Below, piece by piece: positions 26,901-36,600 of a DNA stretch of 64,000 nt. Numbering within the stretch: position 1 is the first letter of the stretch; the number at the start of each line of letters is the position of its first letter. Source of the stretch: CALZKI01 sp045124055. Its GTDB lineage: Bacteria; Bacillota; Clostridia; Lachnospirales; Lachnospiraceae. The stretch lies in assembly GCA_045124055.1 (NCBI GenBank), contig JBGVKZ010000055.1:95750-159749 (forward strand), read 5' to 3'. Made by a program: the position numbers and the translations under genes. Below the pieces are notes generated by a model. The model searched no databases, had not been told where the DNA came from, and was given only the letters and a program-made list of their open reading frames with translations.

Positions 26901-27766
26901 ACATTTCTAGCGAGACCATAGATAGCAAAAAAATTACTGGCGGTTCAATATCTGGTGCCACTATTGACAATGGCAATGGTACATTCTACGTTGATACAAA
27001 TGGAACGGTGACTGCTAACGCTTTAACCGCCAATAATGCAACTATAACTGGCACAATAACGACTGACGAACTGACGGCGACTGGTGGCGAGATTGCTAAT
27101 TTTACTATCGAAGACGGGTTCCTATATAATGGAATCAAAATCGGCAATGATAATAGTTGCGGTATCAGTTGTGGCTCTTCTCTTGGTGGAGATGACGAAA
27201 GAATTTTTTGGGCTGGCAATGATGCGTTCAAAGTAGCAATTAATGGCGCTGTAAGCGCAAGTAATTTAACCGTTACAGGCGGAAGTTTTAATATTGGCAA
27301 TGGAACGTTTTCTGTGGACACAAGTGGCAATGTTGTTGCCAACGCTTTAACTGCCAACGACGCAACTATAACTGGTGTTCTTGCTGCTGGCAAAGGCTCA
27401 TCGCTTGGAAGTTTCGAAGTTGACGATAATTCTATATTCAGTGGAGATTGGAGTGCATCTTCTAACAAAACCCCAGAAGTGTTCATGTGTACTGGTTCGA
27501 AGAATCTATATACTATTGCTGGTGTAGAAACTTCTGGTTGGGCTTTTGGTGCTGGCAAATCGTTTGGTGTAACGAAAGACGGCGCATTATATGCATCGAG
27601 TGGTCAAATAGGTGGTTGGTATATCGGAGATTCGTTGTATGCTAGTCTTGATGATGGTGGAAAAATTGCATTATATCCGCAATATTTACAGTATACAGAT
27701 GCCGAAGGATATTCACAGCCTATCTTATGGAAAAGAATCGCAGAGTTTTTAATTAAAAATGCATAA
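23909..27766 (+). CDS. Tal-like tail protein with zinc-binding insert and beta-repeat C-terminus
   Basis: A 1285-residue protein directly after Dit. Residues about 1-330 resemble the baseplate-hub domain of tail-associated proteins (prophage tail endopeptidase family). An insert near residues 205-240 carries CNDC and CPKC pairs, probably binding zinc. A helical region follows (400-760). The last 400 residues contain repeated ITGGSISGATIDNGNGTFYVD-like units, which form a beta-helix, then a WYIGDSLY-type tip. Tal proteins plug the tail tube and open the cell wall; no clear peptidase active site is visible here. The gene extends to 27766 without interruption. Confidence 0.8.
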   Translation: MAIDIKFDLVNNPEPPTIILANRNGNKLGQLKVNAESIGLIDRFNDASEFSFTINKYIDDKLTPLWDKVVDFKLVYCKEWDMWFEIKLDLDESTETVKTVFCTQLGQAELSQIMLYGIEINTEDDIARDDYKISILYDENDPEASILSRLLKDKAPHYSIAYVSPTIAKIQRSFSFDGTSILDAFEEIAEEIGCVFQYYAGIENGRLQRKIAVHDLQQSCNDCGHRGEFTDKCPKCDSANITNGYGEDTLIFVTSDELASEGIQLVTDTDSVKNCFKLEAGDDLMTATVRNCNPNGTDYIWCLSNSLKEDMSNKLVEKLESYDRLYRQYHSEYVSDLDTELLNNYNSLVEKYSAYNKDLQTIATPIMGYSNLMNAYYNTIDLSLYLESGLMPSVEMSDTSAEEQVALLTTSSLSPVAVADVSIVSLSTANSAVLAMAKTIVRSTYKIEIKTSELYDSGNTRYWKGKFVVTNYSDEEDIAESDEISVELNDDLETVTKQKIDKVLNKENTDDFSITGLFEKEYDDFCVELKRYALNPLTSFHDACQACIDILIEQGVGNGNSWSDDEEGSEGNLYEKLYLPYYNKLKAIEAEIKIREDEISVISGAYDNDGDLITNGLQSCIEECRNKIQNILNFKDYLGDELWLEFCAYRREDKYSNDNYISDGLNNAELFKKAKEFFEVAENEIYKSSELQHSISTTLNNLLAIPKFKQLVKSFKVGNWIRVQVDNRIFKLRLLEYEIDFGSFENIPVEFSDVTKVKNGITDVESILSQASSMATSYDSVQRQANQGDKAKNTLEQWISDGLNSALVQIQSNDSEDIIFTKHGLLGRSYDDITGTYAPEQLRLTHNIIAYTDDEWKTVRQAIGKHEYILYDKDENKFINKIGYGMNADFVTAGVVSGSQIIGGDIYSDNYSVTDRTGSYLNLRDGTFSFGGGALRFEGGELLISSPNVVTKNEVTEINENYLKTTTVYAEGLQVKAANIQEKLTASQINTTGLIAENISSETIDSKKITGGSISGATIDNGNGTFYVDTNGTVTANALTANNATITGTITTDELTATGGEIANFTIEDGFLYNGIKIGNDNSCGISCGSSLGGDDERIFWAGNDAFKVAINGAVSASNLTVTGGSFNIGNGTFSVDTSGNVVANALTANDATITGVLAAGKGSSLGSFEVDDNSIFSGDWSASSNKTPEVFMCTGSKNLYTIAGVETSGWAFGAGKSFGVTKDGALYASSGQIGGWYIGDSLYASLDDGGKIALYPQYLQYTDAEGYSQPILWKRIAEFLIKNA

Positions 27767-27807
27767 TTAATCATATGATTAGTTTGATGAATGAAGAGGA
27801 AAAGAAA

Positions 27808-28044
27808 ATGAATAAACCGTTAACAATGATAATCAAAGAAACGAAATTAAAACTAGCAAGTGTTTGTAATGAGTCTGGATTGTCCCCAATCATTTTGGAT
27901 TTGATTATGCAAGGAATCTATTCCGAAATTCATTCTCTTGCAGAAAAGCAAATCCTAGAAGATGAAGTCGTTTATGCAAAGATGGTTAAAGATAAAGGCG
28001 CAGATGATGTGCGTCCAGTTTCAGAGGGTGTAGTCAATGAATAA
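27808..28044 (+). CDS. Small hypothetical protein before holin genes
   Basis: A 78-residue protein; ATG 27808 follows GAGGAAAAG. It is mostly helical (KETKLKLASVCNESGLSPIILDL) with an acidic C-terminus, and resembles small phage proteins commonly found between tail hub genes and lysis genes. The stop overlaps the next start by eight bases, so the two are translationally coupled. Function unknown. Confidence 0.6.
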   Translation: MNKPLTMIIKETKLKLASVCNESGLSPIILDLIMQGIYSEIHSLAEKQILEDEVVYAKMVKDKGADDVRPVSEGVVNE

Positions 28045-28438
28045 AACGACAAAAGAAAACAAAAAGAAGAAGGGCTTTAGTAAGAAGTTATTAATATCCG
28101 ATTATATTATTGCCATCATTCTCATGGTGGCATTTTTTGTTTGTGCTTATATTAATGGCGTTTATTCTATGGAGACTATGAACACGCTAATTGAAATTGG
28201 AATGGATGTATCAATGGTTACTGTTACACCGCCATTCAATTTAGATATATTTGGCGTATTTCTGAGCACTTGGATTATACAGTTAGGCGTGTCTAGCGGC
28301 GCATATTACGTCCTTGTAAAATCTGAACATAAAATGGAATTACCGATGGAACTGATAAACGATTTGCCACAAGATATCAAAGAGCAAATTGACATGAACC
28401 AGATTATTACTACTGTGCTTAGCTGCACAGATAACTAA
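28037..28438 (+). CDS. Small two-pass membrane protein in the lysis module
   Basis: A 133-residue protein with a basic N-terminus (NKTTKENKKKKGFSKK), a strong hydrophobic segment at about residues 24-42 (YIIAIILMVAFFVCAYI) and a second at about 75-98 (FGVFLSTWIIQLGVSSGAYYV), then an acidic cytoplasmic tail. It overlaps the gene before it and lies 16 bases before the holin. It may be an accessory holin or antiholin; this is inferred from topology and position. Confidence 0.6.
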   Translation: MNKTTKENKKKKGFSKKLLISDYIIAIILMVAFFVCAYINGVYSMETMNTLIEIGMDVSMVTVTPPFNLDIFGVFLSTWIIQLGVSSGAYYVLVKSEHKMELPMELINDLPQDIKEQIDMNQIITTVLSCTDN

Positions 28439-28454
28439 GATTGGAGAATTAAAT

Positions 28455-28754
28455 ATGAGTACTACATTATTTACTGCATTGCTAATTGCATTTTCTGTAA
28501 TTACCAGCCTTTGTACTGAGGGTTGCAAAAAAATTTTGGACGACATCAAAGTGCATTATGCGTCAAATGTTGTTGCATTTATAATTGCCTGTATTGTGGG
28601 TGTATGTGGCACTGGCGCTTATTACATTTTGAATTCAATGGAGTTCAATGTTGTAAACATTGTGTATATGGTGTTGATGGGAATTGCAACGTCTGTTGGT
28701 GCAATGATTGGTTATGATAAAGTTATTCAAACAATTGGACAATTAAAAAAATAA
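28455..28754 (+). CDS. Phage holin
   Basis: A 99-residue protein with three hydrophobic segments (residues about 4-20, 36-58 and 66-88) and a short lysine C-terminus, located just upstream of the endolysin. Size, topology and position are those of a phage holin, which forms membrane lesions to time lysis. Start ATG 28455 follows GGAGA. Confidence 0.8.
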   Translation: MSTTLFTALLIAFSVITSLCTEGCKKILDDIKVHYASNVVAFIIACIVGVCGTGAYYILNSMEFNVVNIVYMVLMGIATSVGAMIGYDKVIQTIGQLKK

Positions 28755-28762
28755 ACTTGAGC

Positions 28763-28817
28763 TGTTTGTAAATGTGTAGAACTAGATTAATGTCTATATT
28801 CTTCATATTTACAAACA
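28763..28817 (+). promoter_or_regulatory. Inverted repeat between holin and endolysin
   Basis: Perfect 11-base arms TGTTTGTAAAT (28763-28773) and ATTTACAAACA (28807-28817) enclose 33 bases. No T-run follows, and the endolysin ribosome site GGGAGG begins a few bases later, so this is more likely an RNA structure that affects endolysin expression than a terminator. Confidence 0.5.
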
Positions 28818-28836
28818 CTAATGGGAGGTAACTACT

Positions 28837-29910
28837 GTGGCTTTCAAAATTAGAACTACTAAGCCAGAGGCTGGAAATAAGTATTATATCACTAAGGCGA
28901 ATGGCGGATGGTCAAATGCCATTAAGGGAAATTCTAAAAACAGAGACAAAGATTGCGATGTATTGCCAAACTGCGTTGGTTATGCATATGGACGCTTCAA
29001 TGAAATCGGCGGTTATGGGTATTGCAAATATTTGACACCTACTAATGCCGAAAATTTTATTAAATATAAAAACCCAGAATTAAAAGTTGGGCAAATTCCT
29101 AAGCTTGGTGCGTGTATGGTGTGGCAAAAGGGAAACACTCTATTTGGTTCCGATGGTGCAGGTCATGTTGCTATCGTAGAAAAGGTTGTAAGCGACACAG
29201 AAGTTTATACTTCAGAAAGTGGTTGGAGTTCTTCAAGACCATTCTGGAACCAAACAAGAAAAAAGGGATATGGCAACTGGGGGCAAAAGCCTTCCTACAA
29301 ATTTCTTGGTTTTATTTATAATCCAGCCGTGCCAGACGTTCAAGTGTCCGATGGCAACAAACCTGCGACTGTTAATTTTAAATACAATGTTGGAGACATT
29401 GTAAAGTTTACTGGCAATTCACATTATGCAAGCTCTAATGCGACCACTGCCAAACAGTGTAAAGCGGGGATTGCAAAAGTTACAAGTCGTGCAAAGGGCG
29501 CAAAGCACCCTTATCATCTTGTAGCAGAAAATAGCAAGGGGTCTACTGTACATGGCTGGGTTAACGAAGTTGATATTGCTGGAAAGGTTTCTGGTAATTC
29601 TAATAGCAGTGCTTCTGCTGGTGCGACCACAGAATCAAAACCGACATCGAAGCCAGAAGTAAAGATTGATTCGGCGCAATCACTTTCAAAGTCTTTGGCT
29701 GGCACATATCAGACTACTGCTGGACTTAATCTGAGGTCTGGCGCTGGCACTACTAAGAATGTTCTGACCGTTATTCCAAAGGGTGCCAAAGTGACTTGTT
29801 ATGGATATTATACAACTGTTAATGGTACTAAATGGTATTATGTAACATACAAGAATTCCAAAGGAGTTCGTTTTACTGGCTTTGTTTCCAGTAAATATTT
29901 AAAGAAATAA
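28837..29910 (+). CDS. Endolysin: CHAP amidase/peptidase with SH3 cell-wall binding domains
   Basis: A 357-residue protein with a GTG start at 28837 behind GGGAGG. Residues about 35-160 form a CHAP domain: NCVGYAYGR supplies the catalytic cysteine and GAGHVAIVEK the histidine. A middle SH3-like domain spans about 175-245 (VGDIVKFTG to GWVNEVD), then a Ser/Pro/Lys linker, then a bacterial SH3 domain (TTAGLNLRSGAGTTKNVLTV to GFVSSKYL). It cuts peptidoglycan at the end of infection. There is no signal peptide, so it depends on the holin. Confidence 0.92.
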   Translation: MAFKIRTTKPEAGNKYYITKANGGWSNAIKGNSKNRDKDCDVLPNCVGYAYGRFNEIGGYGYCKYLTPTNAENFIKYKNPELKVGQIPKLGACMVWQKGNTLFGSDGAGHVAIVEKVVSDTEVYTSESGWSSSRPFWNQTRKKGYGNWGQKPSYKFLGFIYNPAVPDVQVSDGNKPATVNFKYNVGDIVKFTGNSHYASSNATTAKQCKAGIAKVTSRAKGAKHPYHLVAENSKGSTVHGWVNEVDIAGKVSGNSNSSASAGATTESKPTSKPEVKIDSAQSLSKSLAGTYQTTAGLNLRSGAGTTKNVLTVIPKGAKVTCYGYYTTVNGTKWYYVTYKNSKGVRFTGFVSSKYLKK

Positions 29911-29915
29911 AGTTA

Positions 29916-29986
29916 TATAGAGAGGGAGATATTTATCCTTCTCTATAATTTCCAAAGGCATCACTCTGCATTGAGATGCCTTTTAT
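29916..29986 (+). terminator. Two tandem hairpins after the endolysin
   Basis: First hairpin: TATAGAGAGGG (29916-29926) with CCTTCTCTATA (29937-29947), one wobble. Second: AAAGGCATC (29954-29962) with GATGCCTTT (29975-29983) followed by TTATC. Together they probably end the lysis transcript. Confidence 0.65.
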
Positions 29987-30014
29987 CATATTAAGGGATT
30001 GGTGTAGATGTGAT

Positions 30015-30644
30015 ATGGAGGATTTAAAACAATTGGCGCAAATAGATTGGTGGTATGTGTTTGCTGCCGTAATTCTTGCACTCGTTTGTGTGAAATTTAT
30101 TTGGTCTTTAGGTGAATGGTTTGTCAATAAGCTTGGAATTGAGACTAAAAAAATGAAACAGAGACGACAAGAAAGTGAATTATTAAAAACCACCGCTGCT
30201 GGCTTAAATGCCTTAGAAAAAAAGCACGATGAAGAAGAATCCGAGCTGAAATCCTGTTTGTCTGCGTTTATCGAAGAAACACGCAACACTATTAAGGCGC
30301 AGGACGAAAATAATCGCAAGCATTGGGAAGAGTCCAAACAGATTAGAAAAGAATTAACAGACACAATCAAAGAGCTTGCCGATGACAATCAGAAAAAATG
30401 CGAACAAATTAGCAGTCTTATTGTTGCAAATAAAGAAATGTTAGCAGAAAAGATTAATGAAAAATACAAATATTATATTTCAATTGGTGGCATTCCAGAA
30501 GATGAATATGATGAGTTCGTAAGTATGCATAAAGCATATAATGGTGTAGGTGGCAATCATCACGGAGATGCTAAGTTTGAATATTGTATGGAGCATCTTC
30601 CCATAATTTCTGTTGAGACAAAATTAATATACAAAGATAAATAA
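30015..30644 (+). CDS. Membrane-anchored coiled-coil phage protein
   Basis: A 209-residue protein from ATG 30015. One membrane segment spans residues about 12-32 (WWYVFAAVILALVCVKFIW), followed by a long charged coiled coil (residues 40-155) and a small C-terminal domain containing GGIPEDEYDEF and NHHGDAKFEYCMEHLP. Such proteins are encoded beside lysis and baseplate genes in Firmicutes phages; a spanin-like or lysis-related role is possible but not shown. The ribosome site is weak. Confidence 0.6.
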   Translation: MEDLKQLAQIDWWYVFAAVILALVCVKFIWSLGEWFVNKLGIETKKMKQRRQESELLKTTAAGLNALEKKHDEEESELKSCLSAFIEETRNTIKAQDENNRKHWEESKQIRKELTDTIKELADDNQKKCEQISSLIVANKEMLAEKINEKYKYYISIGGIPEDEYDEFVSMHKAYNGVGGNHHGDAKFEYCMEHLPIISVETKLIYKDK

Positions 30645-30665
30645 GTAACAAGGCGGTGATTAGAT

Positions 30666-31940
30666 ATGAGTTTACAAACTATTACAAATATAAGTGTCGA
30701 TTTTTATGATAAGAAATACATACTAATCAATGCTAAGCAGTACGACAAAAACTCAAGATTTCTTTCTGTTGCTTGTTATAACCGTGGCGAACTCTACCCT
30801 ATCAACGCTGGCGAACATTCTGCATACATCAGATATAGAAAGTCTGATAATAATGGTGTTTTTAACCTTTGTGAGATAAATCATCATGGAAAAATATTGG
30901 TAGAACTTACAGAACAAATGCTTGCTTCTGATGGAATTTGCGATGCAGATTTGGTTATTGTTAACAAAGGAAGTGCAGACGTTAATACCGAAACTGGTGA
31001 AATTGTCGCAATTGACAATGCTACGATTTTGTCTACTATGCCATTACATATAGATGTAACTGGAACTGCTGTTGAAAATTCTAATATTGAATCTTCGTAT
31101 GAATACAATGGTCTCAACACTGCATTAGAAAAGGCGGAGGCTGAATACACAGAGGTTATTCAGTTATCTAAATCTTATGCCGTTGGCAATGCTGGTGGCA
31201 TTAGAGAAAACGAAGATATTGATAATGCAAAATATTATGCGAGCCAAGCTTCCTCAAGTTCTAGTTCTGCAAGTGCCAGTGCTTTAAGCGCTACTAATAG
31301 CGAAGCTCTTGCAGAAAGTCATATGCAAGATGCCCTTAGTTATAAAAATGACGCTTATACATATATGACTAATGCGAACACATATATGGAAAGTGCAGAA
31401 GAATATATGGATAATGCAGAAGAATATATGGATAATGCTAATGATAGTAAAGGTAAAACAGAAGAATATATGAATATTACTAAATCATATATGGACAATA
31501 CCGAATCTAGCAAAGCAACCGCTGAATCATATAGGGATAGTGCAGAAGAATATATGGACAATGCTGCTACAAGTGCGTTAAATGCAGCAAATAGCGAAGC
31601 GAATGCTGCTGCAAGTGCGTCAAATGCATCAGATAGTGAAGCGAATGCTTCTACTTATTATCAGAGAATTCAAAGCATCGTTAATGGTTTAGAAACTGGC
31701 TTTATCCCAATGGGAACTATTTCGTTTTCTGAATTGGCAAATGTAGAAAAAGCAACTGGTTATGTATATAACATAAGAGACGACTTCGTGACAACGGATG
31801 ATTTTCGTGAAGGTGCTGGCAAGAGCTATACCGCAGGAGTTAATGTCTACTTCTGTGCGGATGGACTTTGGGATGCTTTTGGTGGCGCTTCTTCTTCTAC
31901 TGCAACAGTTGACGAAGTAAAAGATTATTTGAGTATTTAA
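30666..31940 (+). CDS. BppU-like baseplate upper protein with helical repeats
   Basis: A 424-residue protein. Residues 1-140 match the BppU N-terminal beta domain (ISVDFYDKKYILINAKQYD, DADLVIVN), which attaches receptor-binding proteins to the baseplate. Residues about 200-340 are low-complexity alpha-helical repeats built from EEYMDNA and SAS/NSEANA units, which should form a trimeric stalk. The C-terminus has a small beta domain (GYVYNIRDDFVTTDDF). Start ATG 30666 follows AAGGCGGTGA. It is the first gene of the adhesin region. Confidence 0.8.
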   Translation: MSLQTITNISVDFYDKKYILINAKQYDKNSRFLSVACYNRGELYPINAGEHSAYIRYRKSDNNGVFNLCEINHHGKILVELTEQMLASDGICDADLVIVNKGSADVNTETGEIVAIDNATILSTMPLHIDVTGTAVENSNIESSYEYNGLNTALEKAEAEYTEVIQLSKSYAVGNAGGIRENEDIDNAKYYASQASSSSSSASASALSATNSEALAESHMQDALSYKNDAYTYMTNANTYMESAEEYMDNAEEYMDNANDSKGKTEEYMNITKSYMDNTESSKATAESYRDSAEEYMDNAATSALNAANSEANAAASASNASDSEANASTYYQRIQSIVNGLETGFIPMGTISFSELANVEKATGYVYNIRDDFVTTDDFREGAGKSYTAGVNVYFCADGLWDAFGGASSSTATVDEVKDYLSI

Positions 31941-31957
31941 AGTAGCAGGTAATTATT

Positions 31958-32914
31958 ATGAGTAATGTAATTGAAAATGGTAATTATTGTGTGTATGTTC
32001 ATACTTCTCCTAGTGGCAAGAAATATGTTGGACAGACTGGGCAGAAACCTGAACGTAGATGGGGCAAAGATGGAGCCTATTATTTGAGAAAAAAGAAAAA
32101 CGGTGAATACGGACAGCGCTATTTTGCTTATGCGATTCTTAAATATGGCTGGGAGAATTTTGAACACGAAATTATTGCGGATAATTTGACAAAAGAAGAA
32201 GCTGATAATTTTGAGAAATTGCTTATAATAAAGTTAGATACTAAAAATCCTAAACATGGATACAACCTTAAAGATGGTGGATACGGCGGCGGGTTTTCTG
32301 AAGAAGTATTAAAGAGAATGGGCGAATCGCATAAAGGCAAGAAGCAATCAGAAGAAACGATAAGAAAAAGATTTGAAAATTTAAGAGGCGAAAACCATCC
32401 TAATTATGGCAGACCATTAAGCGAAGAGACCAAACAAAAAGTAAGTGATGCTAATAAAGGTGAAAACAATCATAATTATGGAAAGCATTTTACTGAAGAG
32501 CATAAGAAAAAAATAAGACAATCTTTAAAAAAGCAAAAGGTCGCTCAATATGATTTACAAAAAAACCTTATAAAAATTTGGAATTCTATGAGCGATGTAG
32601 AAAGAGAATTGGGAATATCCAAAGGTAATGTGTCGGCTTGTTGTAAGAAAAAAAATAAAACTGCTGGTGGCTTTATCTGGAAATATTACGACAAAGGTTC
32701 CGTTGATGAATTGCATGTTTGGAACAAAAGCATACAAGTTGTTCAATACTCATTATCTGGGGAACTTATTGGTGTATTTCATAGTTTGAAAGAAGCTGCG
32801 TCAAAAATTGGCGTTAACTCTAAAACCATATCGTTATGTTGTAAGGGCAATAGAAAAACTGCTGGTGGATTTATCTGGAAATATTACGAAGATGTTGAGA
32901 AAGAGGTGATTTAA
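31958..32914 (+). CDS. Second free-standing GIY-YIG homing endonuclease
   Basis: A 318-residue protein with GIY-YIG motifs YCVYVHTSPSGKKYVGQT and the following RRW arginine, then NUMOD3-like helices (FSEEVLKRMGESHKG, SEETIRKRF, SEETKQKVSD, TEEHKKKIRQ) and two repeat modules ending in TAGGFIWKYY. It resembles the protein at 3590-4693 in layout and in the phrase HTSPSGK, but the two are clearly diverged. It lies exactly between two baseplate genes: 17 bases after one and with its stop abutting the next ATG at 32915, so it is an insertion that has become part of the operon. Confidence 0.9.
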   Translation: MSNVIENGNYCVYVHTSPSGKKYVGQTGQKPERRWGKDGAYYLRKKKNGEYGQRYFAYAILKYGWENFEHEIIADNLTKEEADNFEKLLIIKLDTKNPKHGYNLKDGGYGGGFSEEVLKRMGESHKGKKQSEETIRKRFENLRGENHPNYGRPLSEETKQKVSDANKGENNHNYGKHFTEEHKKKIRQSLKKQKVAQYDLQKNLIKIWNSMSDVERELGISKGNVSACCKKKNKTAGGFIWKYYDKGSVDELHVWNKSIQVVQYSLSGELIGVFHSLKEAASKIGVNSKTISLCCKGNRKTAGGFIWKYYEDVEKEVI

Positions 32915-33610
32915 ATGGCTTATATATTTTTATTAGAAAATGATAATGAAATATTTGCTTCTCATCGTGAAGTTCTTATGCAACGCAGCAAATTAGTGGA
33001 TGAAGTTTGGTTTCTCGTAAATCCCGAATATAAAACTTGTGAAAATGATATGTCTGTTTTTAGCGTTATACTTGAATACATTCTTCCCAATAGCAAATCC
33101 TACCATTCTCTTGAATTGGTTCAAGACAAAGAAGGTTATAAAGAGTATCTTAAGTATGTCGTACCTCTTGACAGTAATCTTTCTTCTGAAAGTGGCGACA
33201 TACAGTTGCAACTTTCATTTATTTATGTCGGACTTGATGCTGATGGTAATGGCGTACAAAAGGTTAGAAAAACTCTTCCAACGAAATTACATATTACGCC
33301 CGGGGCTGCTTGGGGCGATATAATTCCAGATAGTGCGCTTTCTGCTATTGACCAGAGAATTATAAAAACTCAAGCACAAATTAAAGAGCTTGGATATTAT
33401 GCAGGAATTCTTGGTGAAAATCAAGTTAATAATTTGGCATATGATGATAAATCTGAAACATTACAACTTATGGCTGGAAGTAAAGAAATTGGCAACAAAG
33501 TTTCTGTTAGAGAAATAATGAGCGATGGTATCCCCGTGGTGGATTTAAATTCTGAATCTGGCAACATTCCAGACGAGGATAATAATAGTAATAATGTGGT
33601 TGAATTTTGA
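32915..33610 (+). CDS. Baseplate/tail tip protein of unknown family
   Basis: A 231-residue protein whose ATG immediately follows the endonuclease stop; its ribosome site AGAGGTGA lies inside the endonuclease gene. The first 150 residues look beta-rich (IQLQLSFIYVGLDADG), then a helix (IIKTQAQIKELG), and the last residues NNVVEF recall the IVEF end of the protein at 41576. Related proteins of this layout occur beside BppU-like genes in Clostridia phages. Exact role unknown. Confidence 0.6.
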   Translation: MAYIFLLENDNEIFASHREVLMQRSKLVDEVWFLVNPEYKTCENDMSVFSVILEYILPNSKSYHSLELVQDKEGYKEYLKYVVPLDSNLSSESGDIQLQLSFIYVGLDADGNGVQKVRKTLPTKLHITPGAAWGDIIPDSALSAIDQRIIKTQAQIKELGYYAGILGENQVNNLAYDDKSETLQLMAGSKEIGNKVSVREIMSDGIPVVDLNSESGNIPDEDNNSNNVVEF

Positions 33611-33629
33611 TGTTAAATTTTAATATTAA

Positions 33630-33650
33630 GAGGATGATAAACTCATCCTC
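33630..33650 (+). terminator. GAGGATGA hairpin
   Basis: An 8-bp perfect stem (33630-33637, 33643-33650) with a 5-base loop in the 65-base gap before the giant tail gene. There is no strong T-run, so it may be a partial terminator or mRNA processing or stability element. Confidence 0.45.
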
Positions 33651-33675
33651 ACTTGTTTAGAAAGGAGGATTATAT

Positions 33676-36600
33676 ATGAGTTTATCATTTGAAGAATCTC
33701 TTAAAAAAAATGTTGTAACCGCAATTGTAGAAGACACACCTATGGTTGCTAGTGCAGTTGCAGATGATATGAGCGTTGTATCCCCTTCAATTATGACGCT
33801 TGATGAAAATTATGGCATTGCTGCGTATGCTGGCGATGATGGTAATTGGCATCAACATAATGGTTATGAATGTTATGATGTTTTTTCTGATGATAATATT
33901 TCTACTATCAATGATACAAAAGATATTACATTAAACAAGAAACAGTTTAATATAACTCAAGAAGAAAACTCTCAATATATACCATTTGAAATGCCAAGAT
34001 ATTATGATGGTTTTGATTTGGTTGACGCTGTTATATCTATTCATTATCAAACAAAAAGTGGCAGACATGGAGCAGACAAGCCTATCAATGTAACTTATAA
34101 TAATGAAAAGATTAGATTTGCTTGGCTTGTTGGTGCTGATGCAACACTTGATGTGGGAATGCTTGAATTTGAAATACATGCGCATGGTATTGTTGTTGGT
34201 ACAAATGGCTCTCGCAAAGCTTATACTTGGAAGACCAAGAGAAACAAGGACTTAAATGTTCTCGAATCTTTGTGTGACTGCGAAGATGTTGTCAATAATA
34301 TTGACGATACTTGGATGCAAGAACTTATTACAGATATTGCTGAAAGGGTTGCGAGCCAGATTGCAGATGTTGAAATTGGTGAACAAGTTACTGCCGCTGA
34401 AAATGCCGCTACTTCCGCTCAACAGTCTGCGAACGTTGCAAGTCAGTATGCGGAAAATGCTTCTGCTGCCGCTACCGAAGCTGTAAATGCAGTTCTCGCA
34501 GACTATGCGACAACAAGTTATGTAGACGAAGCTGTAGCTGGTGTCGATGTAACAGAACAGTTGAAGGATTATGCTAAGACTGAAGATGTTGATGTGGCTA
34601 TTTTGAGCGTAAATAATAATTTACAGACCAATTATAATACCAAGGCAGAAACAGTTGAAATACTTGGAAGTTATACAACTAAGGATGATGTTGCTAATGC
34701 AATTGCAGAAGCTGACATTTCTGACAAGCTTAATGATTATTATAAAAAGACAGAAACTTATAGCCAGACAGAAATTGATGATAAGGTTAATAATGTGAAA
34801 GTTGATTTGACTGGCTATGCCACGGAGATTTATGTTGATAACAAGGTGTCTCCCCTCTCTTCTTCTGTATCTACAAACACTGAAAACATTTCTTCTTTGA
34901 GTGAAACTATTGGCGAACTACAAGCAGATGTTGGAGCAATAGACACTTCGCCTAGACTAACTTATGATGTCGCATATAACGATGCAGACGATGCAGATGT
35001 TGGTGAAAATGTTTTTGTATTGTATGAAATTACTAATGAGGGTAAAGAAAATGAAGTAAGAGAAGCAAAGAAAAAGTTTACTATCACTGGTGGTAGTGGC
35101 GGTGGTTCTTCTAGCTCTCTTAAAATCCTGTATGTTACTACGTCTCCTGTTATAACGACTGTAAATGATAGAGTGCTAATTACTTATAATTTCTTAGGTA
35201 CAGACTCTGCTGGCGACATTGTTTCTGAAGCTAATTATACATGGAAGATTGGCACAAAAATTATTGCAACTGGTATTGCTACGCATGGCGAAAATACATT
35301 TGATGCTACAGATTTTGCAAGTACTACAAGTCAGAAATTTACGCTGTCAATAACAGATGACGCTGGAAGTTTGGCTACAAAGTCTTGGACAGTGCAAAAG
35401 GTAGACGTTAGATTAGAATCTAATTTTAGTGATGCTTATGCATATAATGTAGGCAATATTTCTGTGGGTTATACTCCTTATGGTGCAATTGAAAAGGACA
35501 TTCATTTCATTTTAGACGGCAAGGAACTAGGGACTGTAACAACATCTACATCTGGTATCCCCATGTCTTATACCATCCCTGCTCAAAGTCATGGTTCACA
35601 TTTACTAGAAGCATATATGACGGCAACTATCAATAACACTTTGATAGAATCAAATCATATATATAAAGATATTATGTCGCAAGACCCTGTAAGTCATACC
35701 CCAATTATTGGTTGTGCAACGCAAAATATTAGTATAACGCAATATAATACTGTAAATATAAAATATACGGTAGTAGACCCAAATACGGAAACACCAAAAG
35801 TTACTTGGTCTATTAACGATGAAATTGTTAGCGAAGAAACATTGACTGAAAAGGATACTTACGGCTATTATACATATTCATATAAAGCTAATGAGTCTGG
35901 AACATTTGTGTTCACTATTTCTTGCGGAGAAGCAGAGCCAAAGACAATCAAATTAACAGTAGAAAAATTAGAAATCAATGTATCTCCTGTTACTGCTGGA
36001 TTAGAGTTTGACTTTAATCCTGTTGGTTATTCTAACAACTCTGCGAATAGATTGTGGTCTTATAACGATGTTAGCATGACAGTCTCTGATAACTTTGACT
36101 GGGTAAACGGCGGTTATCAGATTGATGAAAATGGAGACCAATATTTCTGTGTAAAAGCAGGTACTAATGCTACAATCAATTACAACTTGTTTGCAGATGA
36201 CCCAAAGAAAAACGGAAAAGAGTTTAAGGTGATTTTCAGAACTAAAAATATTAGAAAGCGTGACACTTCTTTCTTAACTTGTCTTAATGATGGCGTTGGT
36301 TTAGATATGAAGGTTGAAAACGCTACTGTATACAATAGTGCTGGATTATTAAAGTCTGATTATTGCGAAGACACAATTATTGAGTATGAGTTCAATATAA
36401 ATAAAGATACAGACATGACGATAGTTATGTCCTATGAAGATGGTGCTCCTAGCAAGCCATATGAATACACAGAAACTTCATCATTTAAGCAATCTTCTCC
36501 GAAGCCTATCACAATTGGCAGTGAGGATTGCGACATCCATATTTATCGTATGAAAGCTTATTCAAGCTCTTTGACCGATACGGACATTAAGAATAACTTT

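Noticed and set aside
31380..31620. Tandem repeats in the BppU-like gene
   Set aside because: They are coding helical repeats (EEYMDNA), not a separate DNA element.
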